A DNA stretch of 8,228 nt, from positions 1 to 8,228 of the forward strand of contig JAATFY010000264.1 in assembly GCA_015654915.1 (NCBI GenBank), in the 5' to 3' direction. Both the position numbers and the translations under genes were made by a program. A model generated the notes under the pieces. The model was not told where the DNA came from. It saw only the letters and a program-made list of their open reading frames with translations, and made no database searches. The DNA comes from Rhodospirillales bacterium (GTDB lineage Bacteria; Pseudomonadota; Alphaproteobacteria; UBA9219). Position 1 is the stretch's first letter. Every line of letters begins with the position of its first letter. Below are positions 1 through 6,202 of the stretch, piece after piece.

Positions 1-24
1 CCCGCACCACCCCCCCCCCGCGGG
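1..24. other. C homopolymer between CCCGC / GCGGG arms
   Basis: A run of ten C (10-19) lies between CCCGC (1-5) and GCGGG (20-24). The run is prone to slippage and sequencing or assembly error, and it lies at the window edge. No gene is visible from here to the end of mnmE. Confidence 0.5.
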
Positions 25-35
25 AAGCACAGCGT

Positions 36-119
36 CCTTCCAACGTACATAGTAAAAAACTGCGGCCAAAAACTCCCCGAAGATAGGGCGGCTCATTAAA
101 TTTCCGGTACGTTGGCAGG
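36..119. repeat. Imperfect 13-bp inverted repeat, 58 bp apart
   Basis: CCTTCCAACGTAC (36-48) and GTACGTTGGCAGG (107-119) are inverted copies with one mismatch (12 of 13). The intervening 58 bp contain no gene. It might be a long-range stem, a regulatory site pair, or the remnant of a small element. Confidence 0.45.
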
Positions 120-143
120 CTCAGTATCAAATAGAAAATGGAC

Positions 144-159
144 CCCCGCTTTCGCGGGG
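144..159 (-). terminator. Hairpin downstream of mnmE, possible terminator
   Basis: CCCCGC (144-149) and GCGGGG (154-159) form a perfect 6-bp GC stem with a TTTC loop. Read on the minus strand, it is followed by GTCC and then a T-rich stretch (ATTTTCTATTTG). It lies 42 bp beyond the mnmE stop. The T tract is interrupted, so it is a weak intrinsic terminator, or instead part of a dispersed palindromic repeat together with 161-204. Confidence 0.45.
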
Positions 160-160
160 A

Positions 161-204
161 TGAGGCTTTCGTAAACTCGCTGCGCTCGTTAACGAAAGAC
201 CTCA
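161..204. repeat. Inverted repeat overlapping the mnmE stop codon
   Basis: TGAGG (161-165) pairs with CCTCA (200-204), and CTTTCGT (166-172) with ACGAAAG (192-198). This leaves one bulged base (199) and a 19-nt loop. The right arm contains the mnmE TGA (202-204). With 144-159 it forms a two-hairpin unit at the gene end that could slow RNA polymerase or protect the mRNA 3' end. Confidence 0.6.
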
Positions 205-1530
205 CTTCCCGATACAGAAATCGCGGAAAATAATATCGAGCAAATCTTCGACATCGGCGCGGCCGGTGATGCGCCCGAGCGCGCGCATGGCAAGCCGCAC
301 ATCCTCGGCGCGCAATTCGGATTCAGTCGCCGCTAAGGCACGCTGCAAATGCCCCGCACACTCCTCCAGCGCCGCGCGGTGACGGGCGCGCGTCAGCGGC
401 GGCTGCCCCGTATCGGCAAAACGCAAATCGATCTCGTCGATCAGGCGGTCAAGCAGCGCCTGCACGCCCTCGCCGGTTTTGGCGGAAATGAAAAGACAAT
501 CTCTGTCACCGGATTTGGCGTTTACAAGATCGGCTTTGTTCACAACCGTCAACGCATTCTCGGCGGCGAGTTTTTTTGTCGCCTCGTCCAGCGCGGGCCA
601 TTTTTCGCCATCGAATACCAGAAGTTTCAGATCGGCCTGTTCGGCGCGTTTCAAAGCGCGGCGGATGCCTTCGCCTTCAATTGCATCGCCGCTGTCGCGC
701 AAGCCCGCCGTGTCCGCCAGCGTCACCGGATAGCCGCCGAGGTCGAGATGCACCTCGATCACGTCGCGCGTGGTGCCGGCGATGGAAGACACAATCGCCG
801 CGTCGCGCTTTGCCAGAATGTTCAGAAGGCTCGATTTACCGGCGTTCGGCGGCCCTAGAATGGCGATTGAAAATCCATCGCGCAAACGCTCGCCGCGGTG
901 GCGGTCATCGAGATGCTGCGCGATATCGGCGGCCAAAACGCCAAGATCGCTCAACTGTTTTTCGGCCACATCTTGCGGCAAATCCTCGTCGGCGAAATCG
1001 ATGGAGGCTTCAAGATAAGCCAGCGCCTTGATCAGCCGCGCGCGCCAGTCTTCGTATAGTTTTCCAAGCGCGCCGTTGAGTTGGCGCAAAGCCTGCCGCC
1101 GTTGCGCGTCGGTCTCGGCATTCACAAGATCGGCGATGGCTTCGGCCTCGGTCAGATCGAGCTTGCCGTTCTCAAACGCATGTCGGGTAAATTCGCCGGG
1201 CTCGGCCATCCGGAAGTTTGGGAGAGTCTTCAGGCATTCCGTTAAGGCATTCGCAATCGCGCGACCGCCATGGGCGTGGATTTCGACGACATCCTCGCCG
1301 GTGAAACTGTGCGGCGCTTCGAACCACAGCACCAAAACCCGATCGACTAACTCGCCTGTTTTAGGATTATGGATTTTACGTAACGACGCCTCGCGCGGCT
1401 TCGGCATGTCATCCGGTTTGCATAAAGTTTTTACGACCTGCCGCGCTTCAGGCCCCGATATCCGAAACACCGCGACACCGGCACGGCCCTGTGCGGTGGC
1501 AAGGGCAAATATGGTCGGATTTGCTATCAT
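202..1530 (-). CDS. mnmE: tRNA uridine-5-carboxymethylaminomethyl(34) modification GTPase MnmE
   Basis: This 442-residue protein is a full-length MnmE/TrmE. With MnmG it modifies carbon 5 of the wobble uridine in certain tRNAs, using a tetrahydrofolate-derived one-carbon unit, in the cytoplasm. An N-terminal folate-binding/dimerisation domain (about residues 1-120) is followed by a helical region split by an inserted G domain (about 217-375). I see the P-loop GPPNAGKSS (226-234), the G2 stretch GTTRD (252-256), DTAG (273-276), NKAD (331-334) and the terminal FCIGK, whose cysteine is conserved in the family. The length is close to the usual 450. The ATG at 1530 gives the expected N-terminus, but I see no good Shine-Dalgarno sequence. 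It lies downstream of the ferredoxin gene on the same strand, 153 bp away across a palindromic repeat, so it may be transcribed separately. Its usual partner mnmG is not in the window and could lie to the left. Confidence 0.98.
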   Translation of the reverse strand: MIANPTIFALATAQGRAGVAVFRISGPEARQVVKTLCKPDDMPKPREASLRKIHNPKTGELVDRVLVLWFEAPHSFTGEDVVEIHAHGGRAIANALTECLKTLPNFRMAEPGEFTRHAFENGKLDLTEAEAIADLVNAETDAQRRQALRQLNGALGKLYEDWRARLIKALAYLEASIDFADEDLPQDVAEKQLSDLGVLAADIAQHLDDRHRGERLRDGFSIAILGPPNAGKSSLLNILAKRDAAIVSSIAGTTRDVIEVHLDLGGYPVTLADTAGLRDSGDAIEGEGIRRALKRAEQADLKLLVFDGEKWPALDEATKKLAAENALTVVNKADLVNAKSGDRDCLFISAKTGEGVQALLDRLIDEIDLRFADTGQPPLTRARHRAALEECAGHLQRALAATESELRAEDVRLAMRALGRITGRADVEDLLDIIFRDFCIGK

Positions 1531-1560
1531 GGAAAGGTTTTAGCAGCTTTCTTCCATTGC

Positions 1561-1666
1561 GTCATTCCGGACGCCGCAGGCGATCCGGAATCCATGGAAC
1601 CATGTTTGCCGGGAGAGCGGTTCATGGATTCCGGGTTCTGCCGCTACGCGGCAGCCCCGGAATGAC
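1561..1666. repeat. Cloverleaf-like palindromic intergenic repeat
   Basis: The ends GTCATTCCGG (1561-1570) and CCGGAATGAC (1657-1666) are a perfect 10-bp inverted repeat. Inside are a small hairpin CGCC-gca-GGCG (1572-1582), a perfect 12-bp stem CCGGAATCCATG (1585-1596) with CATGGATTCCGG (1623-1634), and a hairpin CTGCCGC-tac-GCGGCAG (1638-1654). Folded, this gives an outer stem with three arms. The words CATTCCGG and CCGGAATCCA are common in dispersed intergenic repeats of Alphaproteobacteria, from memory. It fills the gap between the ferredoxin gene and mnmE and no gene is visible in it. It may end or attenuate transcription from the ferredoxin side, but there is no T tract after it on the minus strand. 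Confidence 0.85.
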
Positions 1667-1683
1667 AAGGAAATAGGTGGGCC

Positions 1684-2010
1684 CTAACAATCGGGCAACA
1701 TCAGCCGTTCGACGCGCTTGCCCTGCTGCAAATGCACGGAAATTATTTCATCGATATCGGCTTCGTTCTTCGGCGCATACCAGACGCCTTCTGGATAAAT
1801 CACGATGCAGGGGCCAAGCTCGCAGCGATCAAGACATCCCGCGGTGTTGACGCGTACGTCTTCGATATCCGCTTCCTTGACGCGTTTTTTCATGTAGTTA
1901 CGCAAATCCTCGGCGCCCTTGTCGGCGCAGCAGCCGCGCTTGTGTCCGGGCGCCCTCTGGTTGGTGCAGCAAAAAATATGGGCTTTGTAAAAAAGAGGCT
2001 CGGCGGTCAT
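1684..2010 (-). CDS. Thioredoxin-like [2Fe-2S] ferredoxin (COG3411-type)
   Basis: This is a 108-residue cytoplasmic protein without a signal peptide or membrane segment. Cysteine spacing matches the thioredoxin-like [2Fe-2S] ferredoxins: CTN at 15-17, GCCA with the likely ligand C28, and the downstream pair C59-x3-C63 in AGCLDRCELGP. The likely cluster ligands are therefore C15, C28, C59 and C63; C14 and C27 are extra neighbouring cysteines. The family probably carries electrons, but its redox partner is generally unknown and none is identifiable here. The ATG overlaps the stop of the upstream DUF6489-like gene as ATGA, so translation is probably coupled and the two proteins are likely made together. 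The next gene in the same direction is mnmE, after 153 bp. A C-terminal cysteine (C108) is the last residue. The family assignment is firm; the cellular role is not known. Confidence 0.88.
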   Translation of the reverse strand: MTAEPLFYKAHIFCCTNQRAPGHKRGCCADKGAEDLRNYMKKRVKEADIEDVRVNTAGCLDRCELGPCIVIYPEGVWYAPKNEADIDEIISVHLQQGKRVERLMLPDC

Positions 2011-2303
2011 TCTTTGGCTTTACGCTCGGAAAAATTCGTCATGGCGCCGGATGCCGCGCCGGTGATGCCCGACATGGTTTGCTGCACCTGCGACCAGAAC
2101 ATTTTCTGCAACTGCTCGGCATTCTGCATGCTGGCGGGCAGCCACGTTTTTACCATGGTTTCCGGATTCATCGCCTGGATGTTGCCGCGCAAACGGTCTT
2201 CCAGATCCTTCATCAGGGCCGCCTGCATCGGCTGGACGTCCGGCAGGCCCATAAAGGCGCGCGCCTCTTCGGGTGTGCATTCGACGTTGACGGTAACTTT
2301 CAT
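2007..2303 (-). CDS. DUF6489-like small protein, function unknown
   Basis: This 98-residue protein begins with a short strand-like stretch and then TPEEARAFMGLPDV (10-23), which I recognise as the N-terminal signature of the DUF6489 family of Alphaproteobacteria. The rest appears helical, with a Met- and Gln-rich segment around 57-80 (NAEQLQKMFWSQVQQTM) and a small-residue, polar tail. There is no signal peptide or membrane helix. The helical part has a faint phasin-like look, but I would not assign that function. A strong ribosome binding site, GGAGG, lies 5 nt before the ATG and supports this start. The stop overlaps the start of the ferredoxin gene by 4 bp, so the two form a coupled pair. 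It is divergent from the dienelactone hydrolase gene across 100 bp. Confidence 0.85.
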   Translation of the reverse strand: MKVTVNVECTPEEARAFMGLPDVQPMQAALMKDLEDRLRGNIQAMNPETMVKTWLPASMQNAEQLQKMFWSQVQQTMSGITGAASGAMTNFSERKAKE

Positions 2304-2403
2304 GGGGGCCTCCGGCCGTTAGCCTCTATAGGTAATCTCTCGCGGGGCAATTGCCAAGCACGCAGGATGGGACTAATTTACGTTCCTTACCAAGGAGATC
2401 CCC
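2304..2403. promoter_or_regulatory. Divergent intergenic promoter region with 10-bp palindrome
   Basis: These 100 bp separate the leftward DUF6489/ferredoxin pair from the rightward hydrolase and should hold promoters for both. GGCAATTGCC at 2346-2355 is a perfect 10-bp palindrome near the middle and could be an operator. For the rightward gene, TTGCCA (2351-2356) and TAATTT (2374-2379) are 17 bp apart and form a weak sigma-70-like candidate. The -35 element would overlap the palindrome. For the leftward pair, TATAGA on the minus strand near 2328 is a possible -10, without a good -35 at standard spacing. These promoter calls are by eye and weak; the palindrome is certain. Confidence 0.4.
2392..2397 (+). 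promoter_or_regulatory. Ribosome binding site of the dienelactone hydrolase gene
   Basis: AAGGAG ends 6 nt before the ATG at 2404. It is one of the two strongest Shine-Dalgarno matches in the window and fixes this start. Confidence 0.85.
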
Positions 2404-3102
2404 ATGCCCGATATCAAAATTCAATCGCTTCACGGTAAGGAGTTCGGCGCTTATTGCGCGATGCCGCCCGGCGGCATGGGTCCCGGCATGATCGTCATTC
2501 AGGAAATTTTCGGCGTCAACGCCGCCATGCGCAAGATCTGCGACGATTTCGCCGCCAAAGGCTATATCGCGGTATGCCCCGATTTGTTCTGGCGCGAACA
2601 GCCGGGCGTGCAACTGACCGACAAGACGCCGCCCGAATGGGACCGCGCGTTCGAACTATACAAAAAATTTGATGTCGAGGCGGGCGTGCGCGACCTGCTT
2701 TCGACGCTGGCGCACGTGCGTTCGATGAAGGGATGCAGCGGCAAGGTCGGCGCGGTGGGCTACTGCCTCGGCGGCAAGCTGGCGTTTCTGATGGCGACGC
2801 GCTGCGATATCGAAGCCACCGTCAGTTACTACGGCGTCGATATCGACAAATATCTGGATGAAATCCACGATATCCGCATGCCGCTGATCCTGCATATCGC
2901 GGCGCTGGACAAATTCACGTCCGAGCCGGTGCGGCAGAAAATCCTGAAAGCCATCACGCGCAATCCCGTCATCACGGCTTATGTCTATGAAGGCGCCGAT
3001 CACGCCTTTGCCCGCCCCGACGGGCAGAACTACAATAAAGCGGCGGCGGATCTCGCCAACCAGCGCACCACGGAATTCTTCGCCAAAAATCTACAGGGTT
3101 AG
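2404..3102 (+). CDS. Dienelactone hydrolase family protein (alpha/beta hydrolase)
   Basis: This 232-residue cytoplasmic alpha/beta hydrolase has the Cys-His-Asp triad of the dienelactone hydrolase family: C121 in the nucleophile elbow GYCLGG, D169 in AALDKF and H200 in GADHAFA. E34 in QEIFG matches the glutamate that activates the cysteine in Pseudomonas dienelactone hydrolase. All four positions are offset by about 2 from that enzyme, so the alignment is nearly colinear. The classic enzyme opens dienelactone to maleylacetate in chloroaromatic breakdown. Many chromosomal members stand alone and have unknown substrates, and no aromatic-degradation gene is present here, so I would not assign the pathway. 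A strong AAGGAG supports the start. This is the only gene in the window transcribed toward the proposed replication origin. Its TAG overlaps the dnaQ stop by 4 bp on the opposite strand, leaving no room for a terminator between them. Confidence 0.95.
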   Translation: MPDIKIQSLHGKEFGAYCAMPPGGMGPGMIVIQEIFGVNAAMRKICDDFAAKGYIAVCPDLFWREQPGVQLTDKTPPEWDRAFELYKKFDVEAGVRDLLSTLAHVRSMKGCSGKVGAVGYCLGGKLAFLMATRCDIEATVSYYGVDIDKYLDEIHDIRMPLILHIAALDKFTSEPVRQKILKAITRNPVITAYVYEGADHAFARPDGQNYNKAAADLANQRTTEFFAKNLQG

Positions 3103-3779
3103 GCGCGTTTCCACAGCGGTTCTTTAAGCTGCGCCAGAAACGCGTCATGCGCTTTTATTTCGTCCTCGCTGGCCGCATGCGGACGCGGCTCACGATATTC
3201 GCGCGGACGCGCTTCAATTGCAGTAGTTTCTGCGCTGCTGACGGCTGACGTCATCGCCAGATCAGGCTGCCGCCCGCCGCGTAATTCCAGGTACACATCG
3301 GCCAGCAGCCGCGCATCGAGCAAAGCGCCGTGCAACGCGCGGCCCGACGCATCCACGTTAAAACGCTTGCAAAGAGCGTCAAGGGACGCGGGCGCGCCCG
3401 GAAACATTTTGCGCGCCATCATCACCGTATCGATGGCGCGTTCCATCGGCAGTTTCGGAAAGCCGGTGCGGCGCAACTCCTCGTTCATGAAACCCATATC
3501 GAAGGCGGCGTTATGGATCACGAGCGGCGCGTCGCCGATAAATTCCAGAAACGCGTCCGCCACTTCGGCGAACAACGGCTGTTTTTCGAGAAACTCACCG
3601 GTGAGACCATGCACCATCGAAGCCTCGGTCGGCACGTCGCGTTCGGGGTTGAGATAGACCTGATAGGTTTTTCCGGTCGGCATGTGGTTGAGCAATTCGA
3701 CGCAACCGATTTCGACGACTCGATGCCCCTGCAGCGGATCGAGGCCGGTAGTTTCGGTATCAAGGACGATTTCGCGCAT
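3099..3779 (-). CDS. dnaQ: DNA polymerase III epsilon subunit, 3'-5' proofreading exonuclease
   Basis: This 226-residue protein is DnaQ, which removes mismatched 3' ends within the Pol III core at the replication fork. It has the DEDDh exonuclease motifs: ExoI DTETTG with D7 and E9, ExoII HNAAFDMGF with D94, and ExoIII HGALLDA with H150 and D155. The nuclease domain spans roughly 1-165. QPDLAM at 171-176 sits just after it, where E. coli epsilon has its beta-clamp-binding motif, and is a convincing clamp-binding site. A flexible, Glu/Arg-rich linker then leads to a C-terminal segment, HDAFLAQLKEPLW (211-223), probably the polymerase alpha contact. It is the last gene of the leftward operon, 7 bp after coaE. 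Its Shine-Dalgarno AGGA overlaps the coaE stop codon, spaced well from the ATG. Its stop overlaps the end of the convergent hydrolase gene. Confidence 0.97.
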   Translation of the reverse strand: MREIVLDTETTGLDPLQGHRVVEIGCVELLNHMPTGKTYQVYLNPERDVPTEASMVHGLTGEFLEKQPLFAEVADAFLEFIGDAPLVIHNAAFDMGFMNEELRRTGFPKLPMERAIDTVMMARKMFPGAPASLDALCKRFNVDASGRALHGALLDARLLADVYLELRGGRQPDLAMTSAVSSAETTAIEARPREYREPRPHAASEDEIKAHDAFLAQLKEPLWKRA

Positions 3780-3786
3780 ATTTTTC

Positions 3787-4389
3787 CTAAATCAGTTCGT
3801 TTTGGGTCAGGATATTTTTCAACTGCCGTTTCGTATCGGCGTAACTTGTGCCGGTTTGCACGACGTAATCGGCGCGTTTGCGTTTCTTGGCATCCGGCAT
3901 CTGGCGCTTCAGGATAGTCTTAAAACGCGTTTCGGTCATATGAAAACGCCGCATAACACGGTCTTTTTGCACGTTTCTGGGTGCCGTGACACAGATGGTG
4001 AAGTCGCAACGTTTCTCGCCGCCGGTCTCGAACAGCAAAGGAATTTCAAGGATCGCCGCGCGGACTTTCTGCTTGCCCGCTTTCGCCAGAAATACGCGTT
4101 CGATATCTTTCACCATCGGATGCAGGATTTTTTCCAGCCGCTTCAGTTTCGCCGGATTGTTAAAAACCAGCCGTCCCAGAGTTTTCCGGTCGATGGCTCC
4201 TTTCTTCAGGGCTTCGGGAAAGAGTTTCGCCACCGGCTTTACCGCTTTGCCGTCCTTGCGCAAAAGTTCGTGCACGGATTTATCGGCGTAATAAACCGGC
4301 AGGCCAAAGCCGCGCAGGATTTTCGCCGCCGTGCTTTTGCCCATGCCGATGCCGCCGGTGAGGCCAATCACAAGCATTTTTCGTTTCAC
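3787..4389 (-). CDS. coaE: Dephospho-CoA kinase
   Basis: This 200-residue P-loop kinase catalyses the last step of coenzyme A synthesis, ATP-dependent phosphorylation of the 3'-hydroxyl of dephospho-CoA. The Walker A motif GLTGGIGMGKST is at 9-20. YADKSVH (34-40) carries the substrate-site aspartate D36. The CoA-domain motif LHPMV (89-93), EIPLLFE (115-121) and the Arg/Lys-rich lid QMPDAKKRKRAD (163-174) follow in family order. The length is normal. The start is uncertain: the GTG at 4389 overlaps the aroE stop as GTGA and suits coupled translation, while an in-frame ATG at 4377 would leave MLVIGLTGG, also typical of the family. I prefer the GTG because of the overlap and the GGAAGG just upstream, but only slightly. 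The protein is third in the ppsR-aroE-coaE-dnaQ string, an order conserved in many Alphaproteobacteria. The C-terminal half is notably lysine-rich. Confidence 0.96.
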   Translation of the reverse strand: MKRKMLVIGLTGGIGMGKSTAAKILRGFGLPVYYADKSVHELLRKDGKAVKPVAKLFPEALKKGAIDRKTLGRLVFNNPAKLKRLEKILHPMVKDIERVFLAKAGKQKVRAAILEIPLLFETGGEKRCDFTICVTAPRNVQKDRVMRRFHMTETRFKTILKRQMPDAKKRKRADYVVQTGTSYADTKRQLKNILTQNELI

Positions 4390-5216
4390 GGCCGGCCTTC
4401 CAGAACGTAAGACCGCAAGGCGGGCGTGACCTGCGGTTTCACGCCGAAGAACGCTGTGAAGGCAGGAACCGCCTGATGCAAAAGCATGCCAAGGCCGTCC
4501 ACGGTTTTATTGCCGCGTGCTTCGGCGCGTTTCAGAAAATCCGTCATCAGGGGCACGTAAACCATATCCGTGACATAGGCATCCGGCGGCAGTTCATCAA
4601 GCGCGATATCCAGCGGCGGCTGGCCCTTGAGGCCTAAAGATGTCGCATTCACCAGCAAAGACGTGTTTTTCAAGGCGCGTTTGTCGTCCCACACATATAC
4701 GGAAATCGCCTCGCCGAACGAAGCCGCCACGCTCAAGGCGCGATCCCGCGTGCGGTTGATGATGCGGATATCTTTCGCGCCCATATCCAGCAACGCGACG
4801 ACCGCGGCCCGCGCCGCACCACCGGCGCCGATCACCGTCACCGGCCGGTTGCCGCGTTTATATCCCGCCGACAGGAGGTTCTGCGTGAAGCCGTACACAT
4901 CGGTGTTGCGGCCCTCGATCCGTCCGTCCGCGACGATCACGGTATTCACGGCGCCGACGCGCAGCGCCAACGGATCGGCATGATCCATGAAACGCAACGC
5001 TTCTTCCTTATGGGGTATCGTCAAATTGACGCCGCAAAAACCATCGGCCGGCAATGCCTTCAACCTATTTCTGAGTTTTTCCGGCTCGACCGCCAGCGGT
5101 ACATAGGAGCCGTCGATATTGTGTTCTTTCAGCCAATAGCCGTGCAGGCGCGGCGAGAGCGAATGCCCGACCGGCCAGCCCATGATTCCGGCTTTTTTCG
5201 TCGCGGGAGAACTCAT
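4386..5216 (-). CDS. aroE: Shikimate dehydrogenase (NADP+)
   Basis: This 276-residue enzyme reduces 3-dehydroshikimate to shikimate with NADPH in the pathway to chorismate and aromatic amino acids. The substrate site is intact: GHSLSPRLH with S19 and S21, NLTIPHKE with the catalytic K70, GAVNT with N91, NTD with the catalytic D106, and Q248 in GMLLHQA. The Rossmann nucleotide-binding loop is GAGGAARA (130-137). NRTRDR (154-159) is the arginine-rich NADP-selecting loop that distinguishes AroE from NAD-dependent YdiB-like relatives. ATSLG (191-195) is also conserved. Its ATG overlaps the ppsR TGA as ATGA, and its own stop overlaps the coaE GTG, so translation is probably coupled along the operon. 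In the order I recall for related bacteria, maf often sits between ppsR and aroE; here there is no space for it. Confidence 0.98.
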   Translation of the reverse strand: MSSPATKKAGIMGWPVGHSLSPRLHGYWLKEHNIDGSYVPLAVEPEKLRNRLKALPADGFCGVNLTIPHKEEALRFMDHADPLALRVGAVNTVIVADGRIEGRNTDVYGFTQNLLSAGYKRGNRPVTVIGAGGAARAAVVALLDMGAKDIRIINRTRDRALSVAASFGEAISVYVWDDKRALKNTSLLVNATSLGLKGQPPLDIALDELPPDAYVTDMVYVPLMTDFLKRAEARGNKTVDGLGMLLHQAVPAFTAFFGVKPQVTPALRSYVLEGRP

Positions 5217-6049
5217 GATTTTTCCCGCAATTCTTTTTCCAGCGCGCGCTTGTTCAGCAGCATGATGATCTCGGCGGCGGTTTCCTCGATCGAGCGCCGC
5301 GTGACGTCGATCACCGGACAGCCGATGCGGGCGAAAAAGCGCCGCGCGTCCTGCACTTCCTCGCGCACTTTCTCGGGATCAACATACTGCGTTTCCTCGT
5401 TTTGCTGCAACAGATGCAGCCGGTTGCGGCGGATCTCGACCAGACTGTCGGGGTCCTTGGTAAGGCCGACAATCATTGGTTTTCCGAGCTTTGTCAGTTC
5501 AATCGGCATCGGGTGGCCGGGAATAAGCGGGATGTTCCCGGCCTTGATGCCGCGATTGGCCAGATAGACGCAGGTCGGGGTTTTCGACGTGCGCGATACG
5601 CCAAGGATAATAACGTCGGCTTCGTCCAGTTTCTCGGTGGCGTGGCCGTCATCCTGCGCCAGCGCGTAATCCATGGCATCGATGCGGTCGAAATATTCGG
5701 CATCCAGCGCATGCTGTTTGCCGGGCGCCTGGGCCGAAGCCACGCCGAAATGGGCCGCCATGCCTTTCAGCACCGGATCGAGCACGGCAATGCTGGTGAT
5801 ATTCTGGGTACGGCAGAATTCCTCGAGCCGGCGGCGCAAAGTCTCGTCGACAAAGGTATAAAGCACGAGGCCGGGCCAGCCGCGAATGCCCTCCATCACC
5901 ATATCGAGCTGGCGCGGGCTGCGGATCAGGCTCCAGAAATGCTCCTGTACCTCGACATTATCGAATTGCGCCACACAGGCGCGCGCGATGCTGTTGATGG
6001 TCTCACCGGTCGCGTCGGACACAAGATGGATATGACGGGTTTCGGTCAT
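5213..6049 (-). CDS. ppsR: Pyruvate, phosphate dikinase / PEP synthase regulatory protein (bifunctional kinase-phosphorylase)
   Basis: This 278-residue protein belongs to the DUF299 family. Members reversibly inactivate pyruvate phosphate dikinase or PEP synthase by ADP-dependent threonine phosphorylation, and reactivate it by phosphate-dependent phosphorolysis. SDATGET (11-17) is the N-terminal family signature. The P-loop-like GVSRTSKTPTCVYLA (150-164) is the nucleotide-binding segment, with K156 as the likely key lysine. PLIPG (174-178) and IVGLTKDP (193-200) complete the conserved core. The target (PPDK or PEP synthase) cannot be decided from sequence; PPDK is common in Alphaproteobacteria. 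It is the first gene of the leftward operon and faces the proposed origin, divergent from hemE by 370 bp. I see no Shine-Dalgarno before the ATG, and no alternative start close by fits the conserved N-terminus better. Confidence 0.95.
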   Translation of the reverse strand: MTETRHIHLVSDATGETINSIARACVAQFDNVEVQEHFWSLIRSPRQLDMVMEGIRGWPGLVLYTFVDETLRRRLEEFCRTQNITSIAVLDPVLKGMAAHFGVASAQAPGKQHALDAEYFDRIDAMDYALAQDDGHATEKLDEADVIILGVSRTSKTPTCVYLANRGIKAGNIPLIPGHPMPIELTKLGKPMIVGLTKDPDSLVEIRRNRLHLLQQNEETQYVDPEKVREEVQDARRFFARIGCPVIDVTRRSIEETAAEIIMLLNKRALEKELREKS

Positions 6050-6067
6050 GAAGGATAATAACTCACA

Positions 6068-6093
6068 GCCTGCCGGAAGAGCGGGGATAAGTC
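6068..6093. repeat. 26-bp direct repeat, copy 1, containing a DnaA-like box
   Basis: This segment matches 6177-6202 at 23 of 26 positions, including an exact 17-mer AAGAGCGGGGATAAGTC (6077-6093). The core CGGGGATAA (6082-6090) reads TTATCCCCG on the minus strand. The two copies start 109 bp apart. Confidence 0.85.
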
Positions 6094-6176
6094 GGGCGTT
6101 GTTCGCATCCTGCCATTCTTATGCCTGTCATGCCATATCCATTCACATCGCCTGTTTTGTGGGTTCTCTTTCCGCC

Positions 6177-6202
6177 GCCTTGCGAAAGAGCGGGGATAAG
6201 TC
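6177..6202. repeat. 26-bp direct repeat, copy 2, containing a DnaA-like box
   Basis: This is the second copy of the repeat at 6068-6093, with the exact 17-mer at 6186-6202. The DnaA-like 9-mer is at 6191-6199 on the minus strand, in the same orientation as copy 1. Confidence 0.85.

Noticed and set aside
349..1543. Long plus-strand open frames opposite mnmE
   Set aside because: They are shadows of a high-GC gene. The minus-strand MnmE reading has every family motif, and the opposing translations are Arg/Ser/Ala-rich without recognisable domains.
1561..1666. tRNA gene suggested by the cloverleaf shape
   Set aside because: It is about 106 bp, lacks TTC-type T-loop and D-loop consensus words, and its arms are perfect palindromes typical of repeats.
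3682..4410. A 242-codon plus-strand frame opposite dnaQ/coaE
   Set aside because: It covers the complete coaE gene in antisense and has no domain-like features.
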